Below, piece by piece: positions 1 through 8,082 of a DNA stretch of 64,000 nucleotides. Position numbers and translations under genes: made by a program. Origin of the DNA: Pseudomonas parakoreensis. Its GTDB lineage: Bacteria; Pseudomonadota; Gammaproteobacteria; Pseudomonadales; Pseudomonadaceae. Below the pieces are notes generated by a model. It was not told where the DNA came from. It saw only the letters and a program-made list of their open reading frames with translations, and did no database searches. Position 1 is the first letter of the stretch, and each line of letters starts with the position of its first letter. The stretch lies in contig NZ_BQHY01000001.1 in the NCBI RefSeq assembly GCF_021602155.1, positions 496,001 to 560,000 of the forward strand. The letters are read 5' to 3'.

Positions 1-808
1 GCATGATTTTCAGCGAATCGGCACTGCGTCCGTACTTGGCCAGACGTCCCTTGAGGTCGGCGTAGAACGCCTGCGCACCGTCCAGCGACGTCTGCGCGGT
101 GAACACCACTTCAGCAGTTTGTGCCGCCAGCTCACGCCCGATTTCTGATGAGCCGGCCTGCACGATTACCGGTTGTCCCTGCGGCGAGCGTGCGACGTTC
201 AACGGGCCTTTCACCCGAAAGTGTTCACCGACGTGATCCAGCACGTGAAGCTTCGACGGGTCGTAATAAGCGCCACTGGCCTTGTCGCGGACAAACGCAT
301 CATCCTCCCAACTGTCCCACAGCCCGGTGACCACCTGATGAAACTCCCGGGCGCGGCTGTAGCGCTCGGCGTGGCCGATGTGCTCGTCGCGACCAAAGTT
401 CAGTGCCTCGGCAGCGTTGTCCGAGGTCACCAGATTCCACCCGGCGCGGCCGCCCGACAGATGATCGAGCGAGGCGAATTTGCGCGCCACGTGATACGGC
501 TCGTTGTAGCTGGTGGTCGCCGTGGCGATCAGGCCGATGTGCTCGGTCACCGCGCTCAGGGCCGAGAGCAAAGTCAGCGGCTCGAAGTGATCCGAGCGTG
601 CCATGCGGCTGGCGATGTCCTGGGTCGGCGCGGCGACGCTGTCGGCGACGAACAGCGTGTCGAACTTCGCCGCCTCGGCAATCTGCGCCAGACGCTTGTA
701 GTGGGCGAAATCCAGACCGGCATTGGCCGGTACCTGCGGGTGTCGCCACGCAGCGACGTGGTGCCCGGTGGCCATGAGAAACGCGCCGAGTTTCAGTTGT
801 CTGCTCAT
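1..808 (-). CDS. LLM-class FMN-dependent monooxygenase (NtaA/SnaA/DszA type), C-terminus cut by window edge
   Basis: Reading from ATG at 808 the frame stays open to the window edge, giving about 269 residues of a family usually about 440 long. The N-terminus KLGAFLMATGHHVAAWR, the FDTLFVADS segment and the SGGRAGWNLVTS motif are typical of two-component FMNH2-dependent monooxygenases of the nitrilotriacetate/pristinamycin/dibenzothiophene-sulfone group. These enzymes use reduced FMN from a separate reductase to oxidise C-S, C-N or similar bonds. The start lies 1 bp after the stop of the TonB-dependent receptor, so the two are one transcription unit, probably importing and then oxidising one substrate. 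The substrate cannot be read from sequence; an organosulfur compound is an inference from the window's theme. Confidence 0.85.
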   Translation of the reverse strand, partial: MSRQLKLGAFLMATGHHVAAWRHPQVPANAGLDFAHYKRLAQIAEAAKFDTLFVADSVAAPTQDIASRMARSDHFEPLTLLSALSAVTEHIGLIATATTSYNEPYHVARKFASLDHLSGGRAGWNLVTSDNAAEALNFGRDEHIGHAERYSRAREFHQVVTGLWDSWEDDAFVRDKASGAYYDPSKLHVLDHVGEHFRVKGPLNVARSPQGQPVIVQAGSSEIGRELAAQTAEVVFTAQTSLDGAQAFYADLKGRLAKYGRSADSLKIM

Positions 809-809
809 C

Positions 810-3035
810 TCAGAAATCCTTGCGCAGTTGCACGCCGAAGTAGCGCTCGTCATCCCGTGGCACGGCGCGATAGATGTAGTTGCCGCCGCTGGCGAGCAGG
901 GGTGAATAGGACTTGTCGGCGAGGTTTTTGCCCAGCAGCGCCACGCGCCAGCCGTTGCTGTAATCGGCGAGCGCTACGCTGGCGTTCCAGAGGCCGTACG
1001 CACCTTGTTTGGTGTCGGCGTTCTGACTGATGTCGTACTGCACTTCGCTCTGCCAGCTGTAGTCGGTGCCGAGTTCGATATCCAGGCCGTTGTCCAGCGG
1101 GATGCTGTAGTCGGCGCGCACGTAGCTTTTCCAGTCGGGGCTGAACGGCAACGGCTTGCCATTGACGTTGCAGGACGCTGCCGCACCGGCCGGGCAACTG
1201 AATTGGTCGATGCGCGCACGGGTGTAGGCCAGCGCACCGGAGATCTTCAGTTGCTGGGTCGCCTGCAAGGCGTAATCGAGCTCGACGCCTTCGGTGCTGA
1301 CACTGCCGGCGTTGATCAGGCGCGTCACCACTTGCCCGGCGACCGTGTCGAAAAAGTTTGCCTGGTAGTTGTCGTAGTCGCTGTGGAACACGGCGAGGTT
1401 GGTGGTCAGCCGGTTGTTCCAGGTGGTGGCCTTGATACCCGCCTCCCAAGTGTTCGAGGTCTCCGGTTTCAGCGCTTCGGTGTCACGCGGCTGCATGTTG
1501 AAGAACACATTGTAGGCCGGGCCTTTGTAGCCGCGCGAATAGGTCAGGTACGTGGTGACCGCATCGCTGAGGTCGTACTGCACGCCGAGCCGGCCGGACC
1601 AGCCGTCCTCGTCCACCGAACCGGAACTGCGGGTGGCCGGCTGGATGCCGCTGACCGTGGTCGCCGAGGTCGAGACGCGGCGGTGAGCGTATTCCAGATC
1701 ATCGTGGGTGTAGCGCAGGCCGGCGATGCCACGCAGGTCGGAAGTGAAGTTCAGCGTGGCTTCGCCAAACGCCGCGTAGCTGTCGCTGGTGGTGCTGTAG
1801 TCAGCCACGCCACGGTTGACGCTGGTCGGCGTCGTCAGGGTGCGCTGGTAGGTCTCGTCATCCTTGCCGTGCATGTAGAACAGGCCGCCAACGTATTCGA
1901 GGAACTCACCTTTCGGCGAGGCCAGGCGCAGCTCTTGCGAGTACTGGTCGAAGGAAAGATCGCCCTTGTCGGCGGTGCCGGGGAACGCTGCAGTGATCGT
2001 GCTCAGCCGATCGCCATCCTGATACTGGGTGTTGTCCCAGCCGCGCCACGCAGTGATCGAGGTCAGTGTGTAATCGCCCAGTTGCCAGTCGAGCTGGCCG
2101 GACAGGCCCTTGTTGGTGTCCTCGACATGGCTGCGGGTATCGGTGTTGATGTCGCGGTTGTGGTTGCTGGCGTAGACCGGGCTCAGCGCGTTGGCGAAGG
2201 CCGGGGTCAGCGACTTGCTGACCACGCCGTTGGGGCCGTCGTCGTGGGACTGCATGTAGTCGGCAATCAAGGTGAAGGTGACGTCGTCGTTCGGGGCGAA
2301 TTCGAGTTTGCCGCGCACCCCGCGATGGTTGTAGCCGTTGACCTCCTGGCCGTTGTGCTGGTTATCGACGTTGCCGTCGTACGTGCCGAACAGGGTGCTG
2401 ATCGAGCCCTTGAGCGTATCCGGAATCAGGCTGCCGCCAATGCCGAAGCGGGTGCGGCTTTCGTTGCCGCTGTAGTACGACTGGTCGATGTAACCGTGGG
2501 TCTCGTTGGTCGGCGCCTTGCTGGTGATGTTGAGCACACCGGCCGAGGCGTTCTTGCCGAACAGCGTGCCTTGCGGGCCACGCAGCACTTCGACGCGCTC
2601 CAGATCCAGCAGGTCGAGCGTCGATTGACCGGGACGCGCATAGACCACGCCATCGATCACCGTGGCCACCGTTGGCTCGACGCCGGGCGAGGTGGAAATC
2701 GTGCCGACGCCCCGCACAAACAACGAGGTGTCCTTGTTCGACGCCCCAGTGCGGAAATTCAGCGATGGCACTTGCTGGACGATGCTTGCCACGCCGTTAC
2801 GGTTATCGCGTTCCAGTTGTTCGCCGTCGATCACCGACACTGCCACCGGAACCTTCTGCAGCGACTCTTCGCGGCGAGTGGCGGTGACCGTGACGGACTT
2901 GAGGGTCGGCTCTTGTTCGCGGCTGTCGGCGGCGAAAGCCGTGGGCAGCGGCAACGCCGCCAGCCCGGTAAAAATCCAGCCAGCGGCGCGAATCGATTGC
3001 GCCAGTTTGTGTGTCGCCCCAGGAGTGCTGTGCAT
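810..3035 (-). CDS. TonB-dependent outer-membrane receptor
   Basis: This 741-residue outer-membrane receptor has a signal peptide ending near TAFA (about residues 1-35), a TonB-box-like stretch with VTVTATRR, a plug domain (QVPSLNFRTGAS, LRGPQGTLFGKNASAGVLNI) and a 22-strand-type barrel ending in the terminal Phe (VQLRKDF). The frame is open further upstream, but the ATG at 3035 begins the recognisable signal peptide. The LRGPQGTLFGKN plug is common in receptors for non-siderophore substrates as well as siderophores. The monooxygenase follows after 1 bp, and a divergent LacI-type regulator suggests induction by a small carbon or organosulfur molecule rather than iron control. No Fur box was recognised. 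Confidence 0.9.
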   Translation of the reverse strand: MHSTPGATHKLAQSIRAAGWIFTGLAALPLPTAFAADSREQEPTLKSVTVTATRREESLQKVPVAVSVIDGEQLERDNRNGVASIVQQVPSLNFRTGASNKDTSLFVRGVGTISTSPGVEPTVATVIDGVVYARPGQSTLDLLDLERVEVLRGPQGTLFGKNASAGVLNITSKAPTNETHGYIDQSYYSGNESRTRFGIGGSLIPDTLKGSISTLFGTYDGNVDNQHNGQEVNGYNHRGVRGKLEFAPNDDVTFTLIADYMQSHDDGPNGVVSKSLTPAFANALSPVYASNHNRDINTDTRSHVEDTNKGLSGQLDWQLGDYTLTSITAWRGWDNTQYQDGDRLSTITAAFPGTADKGDLSFDQYSQELRLASPKGEFLEYVGGLFYMHGKDDETYQRTLTTPTSVNRGVADYSTTSDSYAAFGEATLNFTSDLRGIAGLRYTHDDLEYAHRRVSTSATTVSGIQPATRSSGSVDEDGWSGRLGVQYDLSDAVTTYLTYSRGYKGPAYNVFFNMQPRDTEALKPETSNTWEAGIKATTWNNRLTTNLAVFHSDYDNYQANFFDTVAGQVVTRLINAGSVSTEGVELDYALQATQQLKISGALAYTRARIDQFSCPAGAAASCNVNGKPLPFSPDWKSYVRADYSIPLDNGLDIELGTDYSWQSEVQYDISQNADTKQGAYGLWNASVALADYSNGWRVALLGKNLADKSYSPLLASGGNYIYRAVPRDDERYFGVQLRKDF

Positions 3036-3139
3036 GGTTGCCCGCTCGAAATTGGTCCTGAACCGCTGCCATTCTGCGACGACAGCGCCTGAATCGGTGT
3101 CTTGGGCATTCGCTCGAGCGAGTAGCAGACAATGCGCCT

Positions 3140-3153
3140 TGTTAGCGCTAACA
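3140..3153. promoter_or_regulatory. LacI-family operator candidate between receptor and regulator genes
   Basis: TGTTAGCGCTAACA is a perfect 14-bp palindrome with the central CG typical of LacI/GalR-family operators. It lies 87 bp before the regulator start and 104 bp before the receptor start, where one site could control both divergent promoters. Assignment to the adjacent regulator is inference. Confidence 0.6.
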
Positions 3154-3240
3154 TCGCCAGTATTGGCAAGCTCGGCATAGAGCGTCCAATACTGAAAAAT
3201 TACTTTTATATGCGTTTTGGTTTTTAAGAAGGATTGAGCC

Positions 3241-4278
3241 TTGAGCCAGGAAAAGCCCCGCAAACGCCGTGGCGCCGGACGCGTGACCCTGAATGCAGTG
3301 GCGCGCGAGGCTGGCGTCTCGGCGATTACCGTATCGCGCTATTTCAATCAGCCGGAAACCGTCTCGCCCGAGCGCCGCGAGCGGATCGCGGCGGTGGTGG
3401 CCGAGCTGGGTTACGTGCCGAATCTGGTGGCCGGCGGCCTGGCCTCGGCGCGGGGCAAAATCGTCGGCATGGTGATTCCGAACATCTCCGGGCCGATTTT
3501 TGCCAACACCATTCAGGGCTTCAGCGACACCCTCAGCCGCCACGGTTATCAGCTGCTGCTGGCGTCGAGTTACTTCAGCACCGAGCAGGAAGAAAACGCC
3601 GTGCGCGCATTTCTTGGCTGGTCGCCGGCCGCGTTGGTGCTGACCAGTCATTTCCACAGTTCGGGCACGGAAAAGCTGATCGCCGAGGCGGAGATTCCGG
3701 TGATCGAAACCTGGGATTACCAGCCGGATCGCGAGCCGATGCAGATTGGTTTTTCGCACCATGAAGTCGGCGTGAGCGCTGCGCGTTATCTGCATGACAA
3801 AGGCTATCGCCGCATCGCCTTCGTGCAGAACAGCGCACTCGGTGACCTCAGTGCCCTCGAACGTCGCGACGGTTATGCCGCCACCGTGCGCGAGTTCGGC
3901 CTTGAGCCTTGGGTATTCGCCCCCGACGCCGACCGCGCGCCGTTCGAAGCTGGCAAGCAAGCGATGGAAGCGCTGATGAACGCCGCTCCCCGCCCCGACG
4001 CGATCATCTTCGCCAACGACAACCTCGCCGCGGGCGGCCTGCTCGCCGCGCAACGCGCAGGCCTCAGAATTCCCGAAGACTGCGCCGTGCTCGGCTTCGG
4101 CGATTACCCGTTCGCCGAGATGCTGTTGCCGAGCCTGAGCACGATCAAGCCACCGGCACTGGAGATCGGCGTGCTGGCGGCAACGCGGGTATTGGAAAGT
4201 CTCGGGGTGCTGCCGAGCGATGATGTGCAGCGGCTGAATCTGTTGCAGTGCCAGTTGATCGAGCGCGAGAGCACCTGA
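3241..4278 (+). CDS. LacI/GalR-family transcriptional regulator (GntR-gluconate-like branch)
   Basis: The 345-residue protein has an N-terminal helix-turn-helix and hinge (VTLNAVAREAGVSAITVSRYFNQPETVSPERRERI, hinge near LGYVPN) and a periplasmic-binding-protein-like effector domain (GKIVGMVIPNISGPIFANTI; IIFANDNLAAGGLLAAQRAG). Length matches the family. The start is TTG at 3241, supported by an AAGAAGGA ribosome-binding site 8 bp upstream; a TTG seven bases earlier is out of frame. It is divergent from the TonB receptor and monooxygenase, with a perfect palindrome between, so it probably represses them and itself until a ligand binds. The overall pattern resembles the E. coli gluconate repressor branch, but the ligand is unknown. 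Confidence 0.88.
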   Translation: MSQEKPRKRRGAGRVTLNAVAREAGVSAITVSRYFNQPETVSPERRERIAAVVAELGYVPNLVAGGLASARGKIVGMVIPNISGPIFANTIQGFSDTLSRHGYQLLLASSYFSTEQEENAVRAFLGWSPAALVLTSHFHSSGTEKLIAEAEIPVIETWDYQPDREPMQIGFSHHEVGVSAARYLHDKGYRRIAFVQNSALGDLSALERRDGYAATVREFGLEPWVFAPDADRAPFEAGKQAMEALMNAAPRPDAIIFANDNLAAGGLLAAQRAGLRIPEDCAVLGFGDYPFAEMLLPSLSTIKPPALEIGVLAATRVLESLGVLPSDDVQRLNLLQCQLIEREST

Positions 4279-4289
4279 CGAACATGCTT

Positions 4290-4370
4290 CTGTAGGAGCT
4301 GCCGCAGGCTGCGATCTTTTGATTCTGGCATTTAAAAGCGAAAGATCGCAGCCTGCGGCAGCTCCTACAG
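4290..4370. repeat. REP inverted pair, class A
   Basis: Two perfect 30-bp inverted arms (core GTAGGAGCTGCCGCAGGCTG) are separated by 21 bp. It sits between the convergent LacI-type regulator and hicB, ending 1 bp before the hicB stop, and could act as a bidirectional terminator. Confidence 0.9.
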
Positions 4371-4371
4371 G

Positions 4372-4773
4372 TTATGCCGACAATTCGCGTAACGCAGCGG
4401 CGGCCAGAAATCCGGAGCGGGAACTGTAGCGTTGATCACGCCTGACTGTTTGATCAATACGCTCCAGCAGTTGCTCGGGCAACGTGGCGTTGAAGCGTAC
4501 CGACTTGCCGAAATAGGGAGTGATATCAAAGTCGACGACACCCCAGATTCCACCCGCATAATCCGGGTTGTCGAGATGTGCATCAATGTCCCGAACTCGG
4601 GGCAACGGTGCACCATCAGCCACCAGCCCCTCATAGTGCAGGGCCAGAGCCTCCTGAGTGTTTTCAAAAGCTTCGGCTACCGTGCTCCCTGCGGAGAAGC
4701 ACCCCGGTACATCCGGGACAATCACTCCGTAGTCCGAGTCGGCATCCTTGTGCAAAACGACCGGGAATTTCAT
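4372..4773 (-). CDS. hicB: HicB-type antitoxin
   Basis: The 133-residue protein has the N-terminal partial RNase-H-like HicB domain (MKFPVVLHKDADSDYGVIVP, DVPGCFSAGSTVAEAFENT) and a C-terminal ribbon-helix-helix segment (VRFNATLPEQLLERIDQTV) for operator binding. It neutralises HicA and probably represses the operon. The ATG at 4773 is preferred because AAGGA stands 9 bp upstream; an alternative ATG at 4836 overlaps the hicA stop (ATGA) but has a weak ribosome-binding site and adds 21 residues foreign to the family. The gene looks lower in GC than its neighbours, as is common for mobile toxin-antitoxin pairs. Confidence 0.85.
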   Translation of the reverse strand: MKFPVVLHKDADSDYGVIVPDVPGCFSAGSTVAEAFENTQEALALHYEGLVADGAPLPRVRDIDAHLDNPDYAGGIWGVVDFDITPYFGKSVRFNATLPEQLLERIDQTVRRDQRYSSRSGFLAAAALRELSA

Positions 4774-4832
4774 AAACGTGAATCCTTCGTCTGACGTGTC
4801 CATAAAAGGACTTTCACTTCCAATAACGGGCT

Positions 4833-5015
4833 TCATTTCAACCCCGCCTGTTTCAAAATGCTGTTGATCGTCCCTTTGGGAAGGTCTGAATCCGGATGCT
4901 TGATCGTCACCCGACCCGGCTTACGCGAATGCTTGTACTGATGGTGACTGCCCTTCACTGCAACCAGATACCAACCATCCTCCTCGATCATCCTGATCAT
5001 TTCCCGACTACGCAT
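4833..5015 (-). CDS. hicA: HicA-type mRNA interferase toxin
   Basis: The 60-residue double-stranded-RNA-binding-fold toxin begins MRSREMIRMIEEDGW and carries the catalytic-histidine motif KGSHHQYKH and the C-terminal HPDSDLPKGTINSILKQAGL. HicA cleaves mRNA independently of ribosomes. The toxin precedes the antitoxin, the normal order. The start is chosen by family alignment; the GAAGGA sequence is very close to this ATG, so a start at 5000 is possible. The pair is flanked by REP elements, and no other mobile-element sign is present. Confidence 0.85.
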   Translation of the reverse strand: MRSREMIRMIEEDGWYLVAVKGSHHQYKHSRKPGRVTIKHPDSDLPKGTINSILKQAGLK

Positions 5016-5280
5016 TTCCTTCGCCCTGTTCGACAGCAAGAGCGGGTCACTTTAGGGCGTAAGCGACCGATTTATACACACGATACACACCATGAGAAAT
5101 ATTAGCTGGGTGAACAAACGCTCGGTAATTGGTTCGACCAACGGCAGGCGCGAGCCAGCGAGAAAGGGCCTTGCCGTCCAGATACATTTGAATGCGTCGC
5201 GAAATGTGTCTGATTGAGAATGGTTGGCTTGTATTGATGTGGGCTGACTTGACTATGCTCTCAATGAAACCGAGGTGGCC

Positions 5281-5374
5281 CTTTCGTGGGCAAGCCCGCT
5301 CCCACAGGATCTTTGTTGTGTACAGAATCTGTGAATGACCGAGATCACTGTGGGAGCGAGCTTGCCCGCGAAGG
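5281..5374. repeat. REP inverted pair, class B' (GGGCTTGCCCGCGAA type)
   Basis: Arms GTGGGCAAGCCCGCTCCCAC and its near reverse complement GTGGGAGCGAGCTTGCCCGC are separated by about 40 bp. It lies in the 396-bp gap 5016-5411 between hicA and the small membrane gene; the rest of that gap shows no convincing gene or site. Confidence 0.8.
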
Positions 5375-5411
5375 CGTCCGATCAAGCACCGCATAACCCG
5401 CAGGTACACCC

Positions 5412-5672
5412 ATGCACACCGCCATCATCATCTTCTTCGGCCTGGTCCTGCTGGCCCTGATGCTCTACATCGGCGAGCGCATCGGCTTCAGCCGACAAAC
5501 CCTGGCCTACAGCTTCGCCGCGCTGTGGCTGGCATTGACGGTGATCAACGGTGCGGTGGGGGTGGTGCATGCCGGGCAGCCGCTGGGATCAGAAATCGCG
5601 GTGGGCAGTGCGGTGTTCGGGGTGCCGGTGGCGGCGATGGTGTTGTTCATGGTGCTGAGCGCCGAGTCGTGA
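5412..5672 (+). CDS. Small three-helix inner-membrane protein of unknown function
   Basis: This 86-residue protein is almost entirely hydrophobic, with likely transmembrane segments at about 3-21 (IIIFFGLVLLALMLYIG), 31-48 and 63-82. It has no recognised motif. The start has only a weak AGGT site. It is convergent with betT. A conserved Pseudomonas hypothetical is likely; no function is proposed. Confidence 0.65.
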   Translation: MHTAIIIFFGLVLLALMLYIGERIGFSRQTLAYSFAALWLALTVINGAVGVVHAGQPLGSEIAVGSAVFGVPVAAMVLFMVLSAES

Positions 5673-5696
5673 AACGTCCCGGCGCTCAGTTGCCGA

Positions 5697-7697
5697 TCAA
5701 CGTACCAGATGCAGGAACTGCATGTGGCGTTCGTACTGGTCGAGGATGTCGTTGATGATCTGTTCCTTGGTGTAGCCGACCAGATCGTAATCCTGACTGC
5801 CCTCGCTCAAGTGCACTTCAGCGCGGTAGTAGCGGCGGTTGTTGAGTTGCTTGGAACCCATGCCACCCCGGGCAAACGACGGCGTGAAGTAGCCGCGCAT
5901 CTGCACCTGGTAGATGAACGGATGCTGCTCACCGTGGCCGATTTCCAGGCTGATGTTGTCGTGCGCCGGATCCGGCTGGGTGACCACGTTCAAGCCCTTC
6001 TCGACGAAGACCGCCGTCACTTCCTCAATCGCCGGACGCACCGTGGTGTCCATGAAGCGGTACACCTCGTCGCGCGACGGGAAGTGCACCGCCTGACTCA
6101 GACGCTGGCGCCAGCCGCCCGTGCCGCGCCGCGAACCGGAGACCGGTGCCAGCGAATGCAGTTGCGCGATCTGCTTCTGCGATTCCAGATAGAACGCCTT
6201 GTGCAATCCCCACATCATCAGCAGCAAAATCATCGAGAACGGCAACGAGGTCAGCACCACTGCCGATTTCAGCGCATCGATACTGCCGGAGAACAACAGC
6301 GCACTGGTCACCAGCGCGGTCATCGCGCCCCAGAACACGCGCAGCCATTTCGGCCCGTCTTCGTCCGGATTGCCGCCCTTGGCCGACAGGGTGGAAAGCA
6401 CCACGGTACCGGAGTCGGCAGAAGTGACGAAGAACACGAAGCTGATGAACACCGTCACCGCGATGACCGTTTTGCTCCATGGGTAGGTTTCCAGCAGCAG
6501 ATAAAGGCTCATCGACGGATTGTCGAGGGCCGACATGCCCAGCGCCGACATACCGTGGTTGAGCACCTGATCGATGGCGCTGTTGCCGAAGATCGACATC
6601 CACGCCAGGGTGAAACCGAGCGGAATCAGCAGCACACCGAAGACAAATTCGCGGATGGTACGGCCACGGGAAATCCGCGCGATGAACAGGCCCACGAACG
6701 GCGACCATGCAATCCACCAGGCCCAGTAGAACACCGTCCAGCCGCCGAGCCAGTCGCTTGGTTTGTCGTAGGCGTAGAGGTCGAAACTCTTCATCGGCAA
6801 CGCACCGAGGTAGTCGCCGAGGTTCTGGATCAGGGTGTTGAGCAGGTGCTGGGTGGGACCGGCGAACAACACGAACAGCAGCAGCGCACAGGCCAGCAGC
6901 ATGTTGATGTCGGACATCACCCGCACGCCCTTGTCCACACCGGAGACGGCGACGATGATCGCCGCGCCCATCATCAGCGTGATCAGGCCGACCTGAATCC
7001 ACTGGGTGTGGGCGATGCCGAACAGGTAGTCGAGACCCGAGTTGAGGTGCAGCACACCAAAACCCATGTCGGCACCCAGGCCGAACACCGTAGCGATAAT
7101 GCCGAAGCCGTCTACCGCATAACCGATAGGGCCGTTGATGCGCTTGCCGATCAGCGGGTACAGCGCCGAACGCAAGGCCAGCGGCAGGTTATGCCGGTAG
7201 GCGAAATAGGCCAGCGCCATGCCGACAAAGGCGAACACGCCCCAGCCATGCAGGCCCCAGTGCAGAAACAGAATCTGCATCGCCTGCCGCGCCGCATCGG
7301 CGGTGCCGGCCTCGCCTTGCGGCGGTTGCAGCATGTGGGTCAGCGGTTCGGACACGCAGAAGAAGAACAGCGTGATGCTGATCCCGGCGGCGAACAGCAT
7401 GCCGGCCCAGGACAGGTAACTGAACTCGGGTTCGTCGTGGTCGGCACCGAGTTTGATCTTGCCGTAGCCCGATAACGCGGTGACCACCACGAAGACCAGA
7501 TACAGCGTCATCGCCAGCATGTAGTACCAGCCGACCGTATTGGCCGCCCAGTTTTGCGCAGCCAGCAACCAGGCGCCGGCCTGCTCCGGCATGGCGATGA
7601 CAACCAGACCAAACAGCAGAATCACCGTCGCGGCGAAGTAGAACACCGGCGGATTCATGCGCACCAGACCGCTGGCGGGGGTAGACGATGCACTCAT
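5697..7697 (-). CDS. betT: BCCT-family choline transporter
   Basis: The 666-residue protein has about 12 transmembrane segments and the BCCT signature with clustered tryptophans (FYWAWWIAWSPFVGLFIARI). It also has a roughly 150-residue cytoplasmic C-terminal domain, as in BetT rather than short OpuD-like carriers. It imports choline (or a related quaternary amine) with protons, feeding glycine betaine synthesis or catabolism. Start ATG at 7697. A 30-bp palindrome about 92 bp upstream resembles a BetI-type operator, supporting choline rather than another betaine. Osmotic control through the C-terminal domain is known for E. coli BetT and only inferred here. Confidence 0.85.
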   Translation of the reverse strand: MSASSTPASGLVRMNPPVFYFAATVILLFGLVVIAMPEQAGAWLLAAQNWAANTVGWYYMLAMTLYLVFVVVTALSGYGKIKLGADHDEPEFSYLSWAGMLFAAGISITLFFFCVSEPLTHMLQPPQGEAGTADAARQAMQILFLHWGLHGWGVFAFVGMALAYFAYRHNLPLALRSALYPLIGKRINGPIGYAVDGFGIIATVFGLGADMGFGVLHLNSGLDYLFGIAHTQWIQVGLITLMMGAAIIVAVSGVDKGVRVMSDINMLLACALLLFVLFAGPTQHLLNTLIQNLGDYLGALPMKSFDLYAYDKPSDWLGGWTVFYWAWWIAWSPFVGLFIARISRGRTIREFVFGVLLIPLGFTLAWMSIFGNSAIDQVLNHGMSALGMSALDNPSMSLYLLLETYPWSKTVIAVTVFISFVFFVTSADSGTVVLSTLSAKGGNPDEDGPKWLRVFWGAMTALVTSALLFSGSIDALKSAVVLTSLPFSMILLLMMWGLHKAFYLESQKQIAQLHSLAPVSGSRRGTGGWRQRLSQAVHFPSRDEVYRFMDTTVRPAIEEVTAVFVEKGLNVVTQPDPAHDNISLEIGHGEQHPFIYQVQMRGYFTPSFARGGMGSKQLNNRRYYRAEVHLSEGSQDYDLVGYTKEQIINDILDQYERHMQFLHLVR

Positions 7698-7788
7698 GAA
7701 ACGTGCACCTCGAGGGGTTGAAACGTGGCTGAAATGATCGGACTCAGCAAAGGCAAGCCTCCTGTTGTGAGCGGGCAGCGAACCACCG

Positions 7789-7818
7789 GTTTAACTTGAA
7801 TGAACGTTCAAGTTAAAC
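7789..7818. promoter_or_regulatory. BetI-type (TetR-family) operator candidate upstream of betT
   Basis: Two perfect 12-bp inverted arms, GTTTAACTTGAA and TTCAAGTTAAAC, flank a 6-bp spacer. The size, spacing and TTGAA..TTCAA core fit a TetR-family site such as BetI, the choline-sensing repressor of bet genes. No betI gene is in this window. The remaining sequence 7698-7960 shows no other clear element. Confidence 0.6.
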
Positions 7819-7960
7819 ATGGATAGGGTGGTAAGGACTAATCGCAGGGCCAGGCGGTAGTTTTCGTACAGTAGCCCAAGGAGGGGTATGACGCGGGTTT
7901 GAGGGGATTCGTTCAACGGAGAATTGGCTGAATGCCATCAACCTGATTCGATGCGAAAAC

Positions 7961-8067
7961 TGTGGCGAGGGAGCTTGCTCCCGCTGGACTGCGCAGCAGT
8001 CCCAATCCGGCGTCAGTCGCAATTGGGAGTCCTGCGGCCTCCAGCGGGAGCAAGCTCCCTCGCCACA
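7961..8067. repeat. REP inverted pair, class C
   Basis: Outer arms TGTGGCGAGGGAGCTTGCTC and GAGCAAGCTCCCTCGCCACA enclose inner inverted blocks including GGACTGCGCAGCAGTCC. It lies just downstream of the epsC stop. Confidence 0.85.
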
Positions 8068-8082
8068 AACGAACTGGAAATC

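Noticed and set aside
1005-3092. 695-codon open frame on the plus strand opposite the first TonB receptor
   Set aside because: It is a high-GC shadow of the receptor: composition rich in Val, Arg and Gly without motifs, while the minus strand encodes a full receptor with signal, plug and barrel.
4290-4370. Possible CRISPR-like or small-RNA array from the many repeated hairpins
   Set aside because: The repeats are inverted pairs scattered singly between genes, not direct repeats with unique spacers; no cas genes. They are REP elements.
4774-4836. HicB start at 4836 giving a 4-bp overlap with hicA
   Set aside because: The overlap is attractive, but the added residues do not fit the family, and AAGGA is correctly placed only for the ATG at 4773.
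5016-5280. Promoter or attachment site for hicAB mobility
   Set aside because: No direct repeats at the module ends, no tRNA and no integrase remnant were seen.
5047-5409. 120-codon minus-strand frame between hicA and the small membrane gene
   Set aside because: It reads straight through a REP pair and lacks coding features.
5709-7475. 588-codon plus-strand frame opposite betT
   Set aside because: His/Arg/Gln-rich antisense shadow of a clear BCCT transporter; no domain and no ribosome-binding site.
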